A stretch of DNA of 64,000 nucleotides, from assembly GCA_034231615.1 (NCBI GenBank), contig CM067307.1:4545147-4609146 (forward strand), given 5' to 3'. The translations under genes and the position numbers were made by a program. The stretch comes from Meghimatium bilineatum (Eukaryota; Mollusca; Gastropoda; Stylommatophora; Philomycidae). Shown one piece after another: positions 47,001-54,309 of the stretch (positions are counted from its first letter, which is position 1; every line of letters starts with the position of its first letter). The notes under the pieces are model-generated. The model was not told the origin of the DNA. It saw only the letters and a program-made list of their open reading frames with translations, and did no database searches.

Positions 47001-50000
47001 TACCACAGGCATGGAGAGAAGCAATAATGATACCTCTCCTCAAATCAGGAAAAGATGGCAACACAGTCTCCAACTACAGGCCCATCAGCCTCACAAGCTG
47101 TCTATGCAAAACAATGGAACGCATTATCAATCTTAGGATGCAGTGGTACCTTGAAAGTGAAAACCTTCTGGTATCACAGCAAGCAGGTTTCAGACAGTGC
47201 TACTCTACTGAAGATCAGGCAACCTACCTCTCCCAAGAGATTGAGGATGCCTTCCAAGATAAGAAACTGGTACTAGCAGCATGGATAGACCTCAGGAAAG
47301 CATTTGATAAGGTCTGGAAAGAAGGGCTCCTAAAGAAATTGCGAAATTGCAGGGTTAGCTCAAGAATGTACAAATGGGTAAAAGCATACCTGCATAATAG
47401 AAGAGCCAGGGTACAATTAGATGGTCGCAAAAGCAAGAAAGTCCTACTGCGTCATGGAGCCCCCCAGGGAGGAGTCCTGTCACCCACACTTTTCTTGGTT
47501 TACATCAATGACCTAGTTGCTGAACTACCACACGGGATCAAAGTGGCAATGTATGCTGGCGACCTGGTGATCTGGTGCACGGAAGAACATGCGACAGTGG
47601 CCACTAAACAAATACAAAGAGCTATCGATGCCTTAACCTTATGGGCAAATAGATGGTGTGTCAGCATTAACACAGATAAGTGCAGCACTACACTCTTTAC
47701 CCTCTCACCAAAACAAAAAGCCGGTCATATCAAGATAGACGGAGAGCTCTTGAAAGAAGACAAACAACCAACATACCTCGGAGTTACTTTTGATGATAAG
47801 CTGACATGGAAGCAGCACATAAACAAAGCAACAACAAAAGCCAGGAGGAAGTTAGCTATCCTGAGAAAACTAAGTGGAACCACATGGGGAGCCAGTGGGA
47901 ATATACTCAGTAAAGTTTACCAACAAGGCATAAGACCACACCTGGAATATGGTTCAGCTGCGTGGTGTCCTGCATCAAACACCACATTACAAGATCTAGA
48001 TAAAGTGCAAAACCAGGCACTTAGAATAATGTTGGGAGCAATGAAATCAACACCCATAGCAGAGATGCAGAAAATGGGAAGAATGCAAACACTTGGCGAA
48101 CGCAGAGACACAAAAGTACTAATTCAAGCGGAAAAGTTTCAGTGTATGCCAAGTCATCCAATGAAGGAAAGATTCCAAAACCTAGCAATGGGGCGACTGA
48201 AAAGAAGCAGCTTTATCCATCAAGCTAAACGACTCCGTAGACAACTTACAGACCTACCTGAAGTTGACAGCCCCTTAAGGTCTGTACCAGAACAAACCCC
48301 ATGGAGTGAAAGGCATGGAATGCCAATATACATTCAGACCCATGTGAAAGGAATACTAAGCGAGGACGAACAGAACAGTGTGCAGCGGAGGACAGCCACC
48401 CTCAGTTTCCTGGACGAGGAATATCCACAAGATATATGGGTCAGAGTATACACAGATGGGTCAGCACAGAATGCTGTGAGGAATGGAGGTGCAGGTGTAT
48501 ATATAGAATATCCACACAAGCCTAGAGATACAATCAGAACACCGACAGGAAAATTCTGCAATAATTATGATGCAGAAATCCAGGCAATTACTGTGGCAGC
48601 TAAAAAACTGCTGAACTCCAACTCTGACCTACAGCCTGTGGTATTCCTGACAGATGCAAAGTCAGTGCTTCAAGCTCTCCAGTCTGGAAAACTAACAGAC
48701 TTGAAAAAACTACTTAGCGAATTGTCTTACCAGTATAGGGTAACCATGCAGTGGATACCCTCTCACTGTGGAATACCAGGAAATGAAAAAGCAGACCAAC
48801 TGGCTAAGGAAGGTGCTGCCGAAGATCAACCAGATATACCAATCACCTACCATCATAAAAAACAGATGATCAAGTCAATAAGAAAGCCACAAACACCAAC
48901 ACAAGATGACTATCACATTATGAACAGATCAGAACAAGTTATAATTCTACGTCTCAGAACAGGACACAACCGACTCCGCAGTCACATGTATACAAAGTTC
49001 AAGATTGGCAACACGGCCATGTGTACATGTGGACAGGCAGTACAGAGTGCCAAACATATACTTCAAGAGTGTTCTGAGCATGAAACGCTGAGGCAGACAT
49101 ATTGGCCAGAGGAAACAACACTGGAATCAAATCTCTATGGGACACTGTATGAACTACAAAAGACAGTGAGTTTTATTAAGGAGACAGAATTGCAGATATA
49201 GACATGTTTCAAGTGAACGAAAGAAGAAGAAGAAGATCTCCATCATACAGACAATAAATATGTTTTAAATGTAAACAATTTCAAGAATCTGTGTAAGAAT
49301 TTCAATATTAACTCGGTTAATTGGTACAGATATACTACACTATATCTGTGACTTAACATATCTACTAGCTAAAAATCTTTCTATTAAAATGCACTATATT
49401 TTAATTCAGTGGTTCCCAACCTTTGTCAAATCACTACCACAATCTAGAGAAGGAAAGAAGTGACCCTTAAACTTCAAAACGAGTATTATACATACATATA
49501 TATATATATATATACATACAACAATGCAACAAAATCTTCCTCTACTGTGTTCGTTGTCAAACTCTTGATGTAGTCTAGAGAACTAGTGAACAGAGTTTGA
49601 TGTCTCATGGTTTACAGCTTGGCTATGATATCCGTGCCTTTCAACCCAATAAATTCCATTTCAGCATGGTAATAGAACAATAATTCTACTAGATTTTGAG
49701 CATAATATAGTTCAGAGAAAGAAAATGCATTGTGTGACTAGGATATAGTTCAGAGAAAGAAGATGCATTGTGTGACTAGGATATACTTCAGAGAAGGAGA
49801 TGCACTGTGTGACTAGGATATAGTTCTGAGAAAGGAGATGCATTGTGTGACTAGGATATAGTTCAGAGAAGGGAGATGCATTGTGTGACTGTTTTATTTG
49901 TGCCAATGGTCCAAAACTTTGGAATTTGATGGTGTAGGCCTACATATATATATTTCATGGAATTTGATTGTGTAAACATTGTGCAGGAAAGATGAAGTGA

Positions 50001-51633
50001 TTTGTTTCCCCAAATTCAGTTTCTGTTCCATAATCCACTACATAATAAGCTCCCTTGCATGAAGGAAAGCAGACTCAGGAGAGGCAAATAGTGGATGGAT
50101 CGCACCAAGGATACCGTTGAACAGATTTTTGCGCCTGAAGGCATAATTTTGGCAAGGAATGGATACCTATTCCTATTGTCTTTCAAGAGGTAGACAAGAC
50201 TGTCATTACGTTCAATAAAGAGTGCAGGGAACACAGCCCTCATCTTCAAGGCACTCATCTGCTAACATACCAATGACACAAATGTGATTTATACTGGCGG
50301 GTTCATCATTTGTCACCGGTGGTGCACATGGGCCTATACTGCCAGATCACAAGGAAGAACAGTACACAAAGCCAGGGGGGCTTTTACCAAAGTAACATGC
50401 AGTCTAACTATGGAAGTGTTTGCCATAACGCAGGCACTAAGTTGGCTAGAATCGCAAGCCTATTACCATTCATGTATACTAAATGATTCAATATGATTCA
50501 GAAAGTCAAAACAGGTGATGTACGTAGGGGATTGGTTACGTCATTAGAGCTAAAATGTAGACCTCATAAAAATTCACAAAATGAACGAGCCGACCAATTA
50601 GCTAACCTCACCACCATAACTGATGGTCAGCATATTGACAGAGCAGACATACTCGGTGCTCTTCGTGAGTCTGCACAATCAGAGCATTCTTAGATACATG
50701 AGCATGAGTCAATATCGAAAATGCATGTTTGGGAGTGAGGATAGGCATGGCCTGTAGAGAACACATAACAAAGATTTTAAAAATGAGCACCGAACCAACA
50801 TAGAACCGGAACCATCAGCCATTATACCCTGAGGGATTGTCAATATCTGATCTACATTTTGGTGTATAATGTGACTATGGATTGTTTCATTAAAACTACA
50901 AATACTCATATCACATGTTATGGGTTATAATTAACATTTATTGGTACCTATTTATCTTGTTTTAATGGTGATAATATTTAGAGACGACAGCTGTCTAAGA
51001 CAGATAACAGATTTTAATGAAAACGGAAACCTTTAAAAATATTAAAATTTAGCATATCGTTTTCTGAGATCATATTCGGGATCTAGATTCGTGGGTTAGG
51101 AACCCCTGATCTAATTTTAATTAGTAATAACAGGACTAAAATAAGCCATGCACAACTACACTAATGATCTTAATAATCTAATAGACTAATAGTAAAATAC
51201 TGACTGGATAGTGGAAATTAACAAAACAGCGTGTCTTCTGCCTGTCACTGTGTCACCACAGTGACAATAGAATAGCTAAATCAAAGGTTAGTAAGCCTTC
51301 TAATCTAAAAAGGTGTCTACAAACAAATCACTTCCCCAAATACCAGTCAACAAACCATTAATATAAACAATACAACTAACAATGTTGCAATTTACTATGA
51401 TTTTGTTAATTCGATCATTCAAACTCTGAAACTTACAAATGATTCTTGGGATTCCTTGGTCGAGGTAGAGCATAAAAGATCACAGCGAAACCGATTGTCA
51501 ACACAAGCGTGTAATAAACTGCTAGCTTGAAGCAATATTTAAATGCACCACTTATCTGATATAAAATAGGAATAAGAAGCAGAACAACTGCAAGAATGAT
51601 TTGCCATGAACACAGTCCCTCACAAAAAGCCAT
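34866..51633 (-). CDS. 1-acylglycerol-3-phosphate O-acyltransferase (AGPAT1/2 type), six exons
   Basis: An ER-membrane enzyme that acylates lysophosphatidic acid to phosphatidic acid in glycerolipid synthesis. The CDS is the join, on the minus strand, of 51633-51437, 43245-43109, 40922-40744, 39349-39254, 37145-37073 and 35008-34866: 825 nt, 274 aa plus stop, all junctions GT-AG and in phase. Human AGPAT1 and AGPAT2 are 283 and 278 aa. Residues about 10-27 and 37-56 are hydrophobic membrane segments. All four acyltransferase blocks are present: NHQSSID (103-109; His104 and Asp109 catalytic), GTIYINR (144-150), [11 protein letters not shown] (176-186) and [10 protein letters not shown] (204-213). 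The start ATG is at 51633. Introns are 0.9-8.2 kb and packed with repeats. Intron 1 holds a full-length LINE in antisense. No poly(A) signal was pinned down. Confidence 0.93.
35009..36460. other. AGPAT intron 5, unique part
   Basis: No element or gene recognised between exon 6 and the array at 36465. Confidence 0.5.
36465..36960. repeat. 20-22-bp CACAYAGACATAYTACA minisatellite (intron 5)
   Basis: The left half has CCACATAGACATACTACACT and CCACACATACAAACTACACT units. The right half has about 11 near-perfect CACACAGACATATTACAATC units. Two related subfamilies sit in one array. Confidence 0.95.
37073..37145 (-). CDS. AGPAT exon 5 (motif IV)
   Basis: Follows CTATGATCAG. Encodes [20 protein letters not shown] and RFDE. 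Donor GTAAGT; one base of the next codon is carried over. Confidence 0.93.
37240..37440. repeat. Short tandem duplication and dispersed word (intron 4)
   Basis: GTGCATCACCAAAACAAAAG matches the LINE tail near 9830. Downstream, GTTACTGTGGCACTCTC recurs three times in ~37-bp steps. Confidence 0.5.
37720..38200 (-). mobile_element. LINE C-terminal fragment (RNase H-bearing family)
   Basis: Minus strand reads [39 protein letters not shown] and [15 protein letters not shown]. On plus, CTAATTGGTCGGCCCGTTT corresponds to NxRADQLA of the RNase H domain. It is the same family as 50280-50880 and 60836-61078. Confidence 0.75.
38445..38560. repeat. Dispersed repeat family D, copy 3
   Basis: CAATATCTGCGTATTTCGGT, CATCCAACTTCAGCATCGCT and TTTTAGGTCACTTTGAC parallel the sequence at 3150-3210. 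Confidence 0.5.
38561..39253. other. AGPAT intron 4, unassigned sequence
   Basis: A relatively GC-rich segment at 38690-39110 (with CAGCCTTGGCCCAACTC and GATCCCCGGCGGAAATCAC) has no open frame of note. Possibly an old DNA transposon. I cannot name it. Confidence 0.4.
39254..39349 (-). CDS. AGPAT exon 4 (motif III)
   Basis: Follows TTATATTTCAG. Encodes [20 protein letters not shown] and [12 protein letters not shown]: the substrate phosphate-binding EGTR block. Donor GTAGGT; phase 0. Confidence 0.95.
39655..40060 (-). mobile_element. LINE C-terminal fragment
   Basis: Minus strand reads [36 protein letters not shown] and QRQTIHTP. It is related to the fragment at 55775-56100, which shares TTTATAGCTTTCCTCAAACA and ATTTGACATTGGTA on the plus strand. 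Confidence 0.7.
40060..40740. other. AGPAT intron 3, unassigned sequence
   Basis: Contains two loose copies of TAGTGCTCCGACTATCAACAG (40045-40140). Nothing else recognised. Confidence 0.4.
40744..40922 (-). CDS. AGPAT exon 3 (motif II)
   Basis: Follows TCATCCAATAG. Encodes [37 protein letters not shown] and the helix up to IKSRR. Donor GTAAAT; ends in phase 0. Confidence 0.92.
40978..41110 (-). mobile_element. LINE 3' end (minus)
   Basis: The reverse complement reads IELISHL then GGACATAATT, AAAAGTGGATGTAACAAATG and GGTCATCATCA. It is the same 3' UTR as the plus copy at 60130-60250 and the minus copy at 56858-56990. Confidence 0.7.
41245..41830 (-). repeat. Dispersed repeat stretch in intron 2
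   Basis: GTCATTTGTTGGTTGTGAGT, TTTCCTCTTCATCATTTTGT and GGTGTATCTATTTTT match 62535-62700. The right part (TGGTCTTCCTTCTTTTCTTT, ATTCTGAGTAAATATCC) looks like a minus-strand LINE tail. Confidence 0.5.
41836..42298. repeat. 26-bp minisatellite in AGPAT intron 2
   Basis: About 17.5 copies of CTTGAATTCTTCCCAACCAA plus TATGTA, almost perfect. Two junctions carry an extra four bases (GTACGGTACTTG, GTACAGTACTTG). Since 3 x 26 = 78, all minus frames stay open, so its ORFs are spurious. Confidence 0.97.
42300..42675 (+). mobile_element. Element with pyrimidine-rich leader and hammerhead-like core
   Basis: A C/T-rich leader (42300-42440) precedes CTGATGA-AGGCTTTTAAGTT-GAAA at 42497-42520, then TGTTTGTCATTGTCTCCCAT and GGTAACACGG...TTTCTGTTCATTTTG. 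The same modular order is seen at 54720-55250. It may be part of a retrozyme- or Penelope-type element. No ORF. Confidence 0.5.
42725..42870 (-). repeat. Dispersed repeat family A, copy (minus)
   Basis: GACTCCTCTGGATCTCTCTT, CCAGCAGGATGTCGTCTAGA and CATCCATCTTCAGCAGA follow the reverse of family A. Confidence 0.75.
43109..43245 (-). CDS. AGPAT exon 2 (catalytic motif I)
   Basis: Follows TTTCTCTACAG. Encodes [19 protein letters not shown] through NHQSSIDML with the HX4D catalytic pair. Donor GTAAGT. Confidence 0.93.
43250..43443. repeat. Five-copy 38-bp tandem repeat (intron 1)
   Basis: AGAAATAGACATCAATATAG plus GTGCACATGATTGTATCA, beginning only a few bases beyond exon 2, so the polypyrimidine/acceptor region of exon 2 borders the array. 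Confidence 0.95.
43455..43600 (-). repeat. Dispersed repeat family A, copy (minus)
   Basis: AAAACTTCCACTGGGTCTCT, CTAGGATGTAATCCAGAGAA and AACACATCCTACTTCTGCAG. Confidence 0.75.
43610..43925 (+). mobile_element. Interspersed repeat family C, near-complete copy
   Basis: CATCCATGTGGTAACCAGGA, CTTCTAGTTCAGGGAGCAAA, CCACTGTC, CAGACATGTTATAGGAG, then GACAGACTCCTAGGTGACGA and TGATGGGTCAACAGATTTC. It carries a single, unamplified equivalent of the 43-bp array unit. Confidence 0.65.
44109..44308. mobile_element. hAT-like MITE
   Basis: Termini CAGTGTTTCCCAACATGG and, inverted, CAGTATTTCCTAACCTTTTT are typical hAT-type ends. Flanks CATTAGAG and CATTTAGAG are consistent with an 8-bp target duplication plus a later indel. 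No transposase. Confidence 0.7.
44340..44445 (+). repeat. Family C 3' module
   Basis: GCTTTTGTCAGAAAGACTAT, GTTAAGAGTTACCCGCTCAG and TTCATCATCATC. Confidence 0.6.
44450..44620. repeat. Short tandem repeat and family C 5' remnant
   Basis: Three copies of AAATATACAAGTGATCACTT at 44449-44517 are followed by GAGGAGCAAAGAATAGCAAC and GCATGTCATAAGAAATGACT, a diverged family C 5' part. Confidence 0.6.
44750..44850. repeat. ~21-bp GCATCTCCATTCTCCCGACT repeat
   Basis: Four to five copies of a CCGACTGCATCTCCATTCT unit. Confidence 0.8.
45169..45180. repeat. 5' target-site duplication of the full-length LINE
   Basis: ATCTCCATCATA, identical to 49236-49247. Confidence 0.9.
45181..45255 (+). ncRNA. HDV-like self-cleaving ribozyme at the LINE 5' end
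   Basis: Helices in HDV order: P1 CCCCATC (45181-45187) with GATGGGG (45210-45216); P2 GGCCAG (45190-45195) with CTGGTC (45250-45255, one G-U); P3 ACC (45197-45199) with GGT (45207-45209), closing a 7-nt loop; P4 CAGCC (45224-45228) with GGCTG (45235-45239). P1's 3' strand follows P3 with no gap, as in HDV. The P4-P2 joiner contains CTAAG, the same word as around the catalytic C in the antigenomic HDV ribozyme; the catalytic C here would be 45244. Cleavage would fall just before 45181, exactly at the junction with the target-site duplication. HDV-like ribozymes are known at the 5' ends of R2, L1Tc and RTE-type LINEs. Confidence 0.8.
45377..49201 (+). CDS. LINE polyprotein: APE endonuclease, reverse transcriptase, RNase H
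   Basis: 1274 aa from the first in-frame ATG. An upstream in-frame TTG at 45350 is unlikely to be the start. Domains: APE-type endonuclease (about 65-290; [32 protein letters not shown] with Asp268 and His269); reverse transcriptase (about 500-760; [22 protein letters not shown] with motif A Asp638, [12 protein letters not shown]); thumb region with [12 protein letters not shown]; RNase H (about 1020-1150; Asp1027, Glu1067, Asp1093, Asp1140 all kept, with [18 protein letters not shown]); and a C-terminal Cys1216/Cys1218/His1227/Cys1232 motif. Motif C reads YAGD at 726-729: the first catalytic Asp is Gly (GGC for GAC), which should abolish polymerase activity. No separate ORF1 is seen. The strand is opposite to the host gene. 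Confidence 0.93.
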   Translation: MSASNKRYGACPVADVQAGTVPGPIPRKGPTSVTGSPSQLPRGARRQGNRATGQTNKRPIKIMHWNAEGVNSKRDGYSKKLELENVLSEEQVNICCIQETHLSSDIAFKIRGYQCYRSDRKDRRKGGILTLVKNNISACQLEVYMDGAEYQMLHLKTDSAEFHLLNYYCPNDKPLALDTIPDKERLMVCGDFNSHSQSWGYDHIDKRGEELESWQDENNLILINQPADSPTFYSRAWHTTSTPDLAFYSPGLEWNITRVVGKQLGGSDHRPVFLEIHNEYTKDSSTLTRWNYKRADWKMYQHLTSVLAKDMNLDKDINRAVSEFNRCILHAASKTIPRGARKNYKPYWNDELEKLQNEMETSRKQAENRPSQEHHNKYQQTKAKFQRAKLQARRNSWKEKTESLNLERDTRKLWKLVKQLNDEGTGRNTRITLYKDKNILTGKHAADYFADSFAEDNNVKVSPDKQQEVRVNQQNIGQDEPIPEVMEAPITMRELEHAISKLKMKKSPGADGVSNEMIRNLGIAARAKLLQIFNTSWSTGNVPQAWREAIMIPLLKSGKDGNTVSNYRPISLTSCLCKTMERIINLRMQWYLESENLLVSQQAGFRQCYSTEDQATYLSQEIEDAFQDKKLVLAAWIDLRKAFDKVWKEGLLKKLRNCRVSSRMYKWVKAYLHNRRARVQLDGRKSKKVLLRHGAPQGGVLSPTLFLVYINDLVAELPHGIKVAMYAGDLVIWCTEEHATVATKQIQRAIDALTLWANRWCVSINTDKCSTTLFTLSPKQKAGHIKIDGELLKEDKQPTYLGVTFDDKLTWKQHINKATTKARRKLAILRKLSGTTWGASGNILSKVYQQGIRPHLEYGSAAWCPASNTTLQDLDKVQNQALRIMLGAMKSTPIAEMQKMGRMQTLGERRDTKVLIQAEKFQCMPSHPMKERFQNLAMGRLKRSSFIHQAKRLRRQLTDLPEVDSPLRSVPEQTPWSERHGMPIYIQTHVKGILSEDEQNSVQRRTATLSFLDEEYPQDIWVRVYTDGSAQNAVRNGGAGVYIEYPHKPRDTIRTPTGKFCNNYDAEIQAITVAAKKLLNSNSDLQPVVFLTDAKSVLQALQSGKLTDLKKLLSELSYQYRVTMQWIPSHCGIPGNEKADQLAKEGAAEDQPDIPITYHHKKQMIKSIRKPQTPTQDDYHIMNRSEQVIILRLRTGHNRLRSHMYTKFKIGNTAMCTCGQAVQSAKHILQECSEHETLRQTYWPEETTLESNLYGTLYELQKTVSFIKETELQI
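49236..49247. repeat. 3' target-site duplication of the full-length LINE
   Basis: ATCTCCATCATA, matching 45169-45180 exactly, directly after the (AAG)n tail. Confidence 0.9.
49550..49665. repeat. Dispersed repeat family D, copy 4
   Basis: CGTTGTCAAACTCTTGATGT, GTCTCATGGTTTACAGCTTG and GATATCCGTGCCTTTC. Confidence 0.55.
49667..49925 (-). repeat. Family A copy with internal tandem expansion
   Basis: A segment around GGATATAGTTCAGAGAAAGA plus AGATGCATTGTGTGACTA is repeated five times (49690-49890). The copy then continues normally with GTTTTATTTGTGCCAATGGT. Confidence 0.8.
50000..50880 (+). mobile_element. LINE RNase H fragment
   Basis: Plus strand reads [13 protein letters not shown] (YTGG for YTDG), [40 protein letters not shown], then in another frame [31 protein letters not shown]. 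It continues with [10 protein letters not shown]-like residues matching the minus-strand copies at 37720 and 60836. It has frame shifts and a stop. Confidence 0.75.
50881..51430. other. AGPAT intron 1, proximal part
   Basis: Only the putative hAT end at about 51095-51108 is recognised. Otherwise AT-rich unique sequence. Confidence 0.4.
51437..51633 (-). CDS. AGPAT exon 1 (start codon)
   Basis: Encodes residues 1-65 ([11 protein letters not shown] to RPRNPKNH), including both N-terminal hydrophobic segments. It ends with two bases of codon 66, followed by GTAAGT. A TTG six bases upstream is in frame but ATG is the better start. Confidence 0.9.
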
Positions 51634-51780
51634 TTTCAAGTTATTTGATTTAGTATTTGGTGTGGTCTGTTTTCTATGGGGTTAAAGGTTAGGTCGAAGT
51701 ACACTCTTTTCGCTTATTATAACCTTTCCTCTATTTCAAAAAGTGAAATGTATATGAAATCAACGAAATAATTTGATACT
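51634..51780 (-). promoter_or_regulatory. AGPAT upstream region
   Basis: Sequence just 5' of the AGPAT start codon, expected to hold the 5' UTR and promoter. No TATA box or known site can be assigned with confidence. Confidence 0.3.
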
Positions 51781-51784
51781 CGAT

Positions 51785-52010
51785 CTTTTTTTTTATCATC
51801 ATCATCGGGTGCCGCGGCAAATAACGAAAGCAATCATTATCTCCTACTCTATGTTTCAAGCATATTTTATCAGGGTCGCTGTTGATTCTTTGCCATGCCA
51901 CGATGTCAGAATATCTACCATGTTCTCACACTGTCGACCACTGTATTTCTCTTGCCTTCCATTTTGTCCGTTATAACTATGTTCTCCAGACCTCTCTGTC
52001 TCACAGTATC
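51785..52010 (-). mobile_element. LINE 3' tail fragment
   Basis: ATCATCATCATCGGGTGCCG, CTTTGCCATGCCACGATGTC and TTGCCTTCCATTTTGTCCGT then AACTATGTTCTCCAGACC match the minus-strand LINE end at 23150-23350. Confidence 0.6.
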
Positions 52011-52240
52011 ATCATCAAGTGCCGTCTCAGCAACGAAGGTTGTATGCAACAGACCTCCACAACCCCCTGGCTCTTGTTTTGGTGGTGCACTCTGTTACAT
52101 TGTAACCTGCCCATCTTGTGATGTTACACGTGATGGTTACTCTCTCGCTTGTATCTGTGACTACCTCTTGCTCGCCTCCCGTCGACTTTACCCTCAAGTA
52201 AGGTGTTTTCAACCAGGGTAAGAACTCTAAGCCCTCTATG
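52011..52240 (-). mobile_element. Repeat family E, second copy
   Basis: ATCATCATCAAGTGCCGTCT, TTTTGGTGGTGCACTCTG and TTTACCCTCAAGTAAGGTG match 31545-31735. Confidence 0.55.
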
Positions 52241-52284
52241 GAAGTAAGTAAATAAAGTAAAGTAACCCATATCATTTTATTAAT

Positions 52285-52525
52285 ATCGTAGGGGGTGTGA
52301 GATGTTAGCGATCTCACATTTCAGAGGCTCTGCAAATGAGGGCGGTAGCCATCTCCTCTCCGTCGCAGTCTTTACATCCCGGATTAATCCGGTACCCATT
52401 TAAGGCTGGGTCGACTCGGGAGCCGTTGCGATCTGAAATGCGCTCTGAATAACTGGGAATAGACCCATGACCACTCATATTCGAAGCCAGTGCGCTAACC
52501 ACTGCGCTACGCTGCTCCCCATGAA
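52285..52525 (-). mobile_element. tRNA-derived SINE (second family), minus
   Basis: The reverse complement begins GCAGCGTAGCGCAGTGGTTA (A box), then CTGGCTTCGAATATGAG (decayed B box) and TTCCCAGTTATTCAGAGCGC. Its tail contains GGATTAATCCGG, GATGTAAAGACTGCGACGG and AGATGGCTACCGCCCTC. The tail also occurs alone at 7405-7515. Confidence 0.8.
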
Positions 52526-52554
52526 GCCATGTATAGAGGTACAAGAAAGTGAAA

Positions 52555-53220
52555 ACAAAGGCCTCAGTCTAAACAAGAAGATAACATAAGTAATGGTTGT
52601 TTGAAATAAATACACACCGCCAAAATGTAGTATTACTATCAATGATGCACAATTAAATCACACGGATAAAGTCATGTATCTTGGTATCATTTTCACACCA
52701 GATGGCAGGTGCACCAGTTTTTTTTTATTTTAAAAGGGAAAATAACAACATAGCACAGGCCAATCCTTATTTATGAAAAGGAAGCATGGACGGTAAACTA
52801 AAGTGCCCAAGATAAGCTGGAGACAGCTGAGATGTGGCTTTTAAGAAGAATAATGAAAATTTCATGGACAGCCAAGAAAAAAAAATGTAGAAGTTCTCAG
52901 AGATGCTGGAGTAAAACAACAAATTATATCAAAAATTAGAAGCAGACCATCAATATTTTTAGGTCATGTGGTGAGGTAAGTAAAACGTGAACATTTAGTA
53001 ACAACCTGAAAGAGCATGGGGAGAAGAAACAGAGAAAGACAAAGAAATATATTTTTGGATGGGTTGTCACTGTGGCACAAAAATAAGCCACCAAATGTAT
53101 TTATTAACGACACAACAAACAAAGAGTTGTGGAGAAGCTAGATCGCCAACTCGGCATGGCACTTGATAGAATGATTGAAGGTCTTCAAAAAGGTGTCATG
53201 TCTTTTAATATGTCCTAAAT
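52555..53220 (+). mobile_element. LINE C-terminal fragment (RTE-like)
   Basis: Plus strand, in shifting frames: KVMYLGIIFTPDGRC, RRIMKISWTAKKKNVEVLRD, SIFLGHVVR and a terminal FKKVSCLL. Multiple stops. Confidence 0.7.
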
Positions 53221-53524
53221 ATTTTATTTGTTTGATCTTTATTTCCTTTAATAATTATATCTTTATATTAAGTGTTTGTTAGAACCTCTTTGCTTGTTTT
53301 CTTTTCTTTCCACGATGTTCTTCCCATTCTTCTATGACCACATTTCTGTAAAGCGTATGATGTGCTCTAATTTATCACAGTATCTGCGCCATCGCTGGTT
53401 AACACACTCCGTCTTCGGCAGGCTGGGTTATGATTTTTCTGTCTGGGTTGTCTCCCCTAGCCTTTCCATCTCCCATGGTGATTGCAAGGCAGCAATTTTG
53501 AAAAAAAAACAAAGAAAAAAAAAC

Positions 53525-53800
53525 ACTCCTGACTTCGAGTTAATAACCCCATGCCAGCAGCATGAGCGTATAGCGGCTCATACTCCCTTGAAACTGCCTG
53601 TCATTGGACACTTGTGGTATTTCAGTGGGGAAATCAGCGCCGCCTGATATCTCTCCCCGTCCTGGTAGGCAGCAGCACTGGTTTATTCCGCCGCTGCTTA
53701 ATTGCAGCTGGCACTCCATATATGGACATATATGGAGGCCATCCACCATCTGCCACCTGTGGACGCGCCCGGTAGGGGTCGGTAGCCCCCCCCCCCCGGC
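53525..53800. mobile_element. GC-rich unidentified repeat-like segment
   Basis: Markedly GC-rich against its surroundings, with an internal palindrome (CTCCATATATGGACATATAT then GGAGG) and a C12 tract at about 53785. No reading frame of note. It looks like an inserted non-autonomous element, but I cannot name the family. Confidence 0.35.
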
Positions 53801-53814
53801 ATTCTTCTATATTT

Positions 53815-54215
53815 CTACATCTTACATGCATAAAGTCTGCGTTCTAATTGTTTATTTGTTGTCCTTATTTCTGAGCCATACATTAATATAGAATAGATGC
53901 AGTATTTCATAATTCTCATTTGTAACTTGTTTGTAACTTGTGTAGATGCTAATATTTTTCTCATGTCACTGAAGGTAGCCATTCTTATTCTCCTTTTAAC
54001 TTCTGTTTCACATCTACCATCATTTGTGATTATGTGTCCAAGATATTGATAATTTTCTACGTGTTGTAGTTTCTCTCCATGCATGTTTATGTTTAGCGTC
54101 TGTTCTTCGGTGACTGCTGATTATCATGGTTTTTGTTTCTTTGAATATTTATATCCAGTCCATATTCTTTACTTGACTTACGTCTCATAATGTGTCTTAA
54201 AAATAAACATTCTGT
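53815..54215 (-). mobile_element. LINE C-terminal fragment
   Basis: Minus strand reads HGEKLQHVENYQYLGHIITN, DGRCETEVKRRIRMA, SDMRKILASTQVTNKLQMRI and YCIYSILMYGSEIRT. The same family is cut off by the right edge at 63905-64000 on the plus strand. Confidence 0.8.
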
Positions 54216-54309
54216 TATGTTTCTTCTTCTGCGTTCAGCATCTGTAGTCATGCTATATTGACAGGCCTGTCAGCAGGGCGAAGTCCATTGTCTTCTCCAG
54301 GTCAGGGCG

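Larger units (their letters stand above)
45181..49235 (+). mobile_element. Full-length LINE (I group, Ingi-like), antisense in AGPAT intron 1
   Basis: 4055 bp bounded by a 12-bp target-site duplication. Layout: 5' HDV-like ribozyme (45181-45255), short leader, one ORF (45377-49201), a 20-bp 3' UTR, then an (AAG)n tail at 49220-49235. A single ORF with endonuclease, RT, RNase H and a terminal Cys/His motif is the layout I know for Ingi-type members of the I group, but the clade call is from memory. The ORF has no stops, which suggests a recent insertion. The RT active site is altered (YAGD). Confidence 0.92.
49407..51108. mobile_element. Possible hAT-like non-autonomous element carrying nested repeats
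   Basis: CAGTGGTTCCCAACCTTTG at 49407 and GGGTTAGGAACCCCTG ending at 51108 are inverted hAT-type ends. The interior is families D and A and a LINE fragment rather than a transposase. No clean 8-bp duplication directly abuts both ends, so the pairing of these two termini is tentative. Confidence 0.4.
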
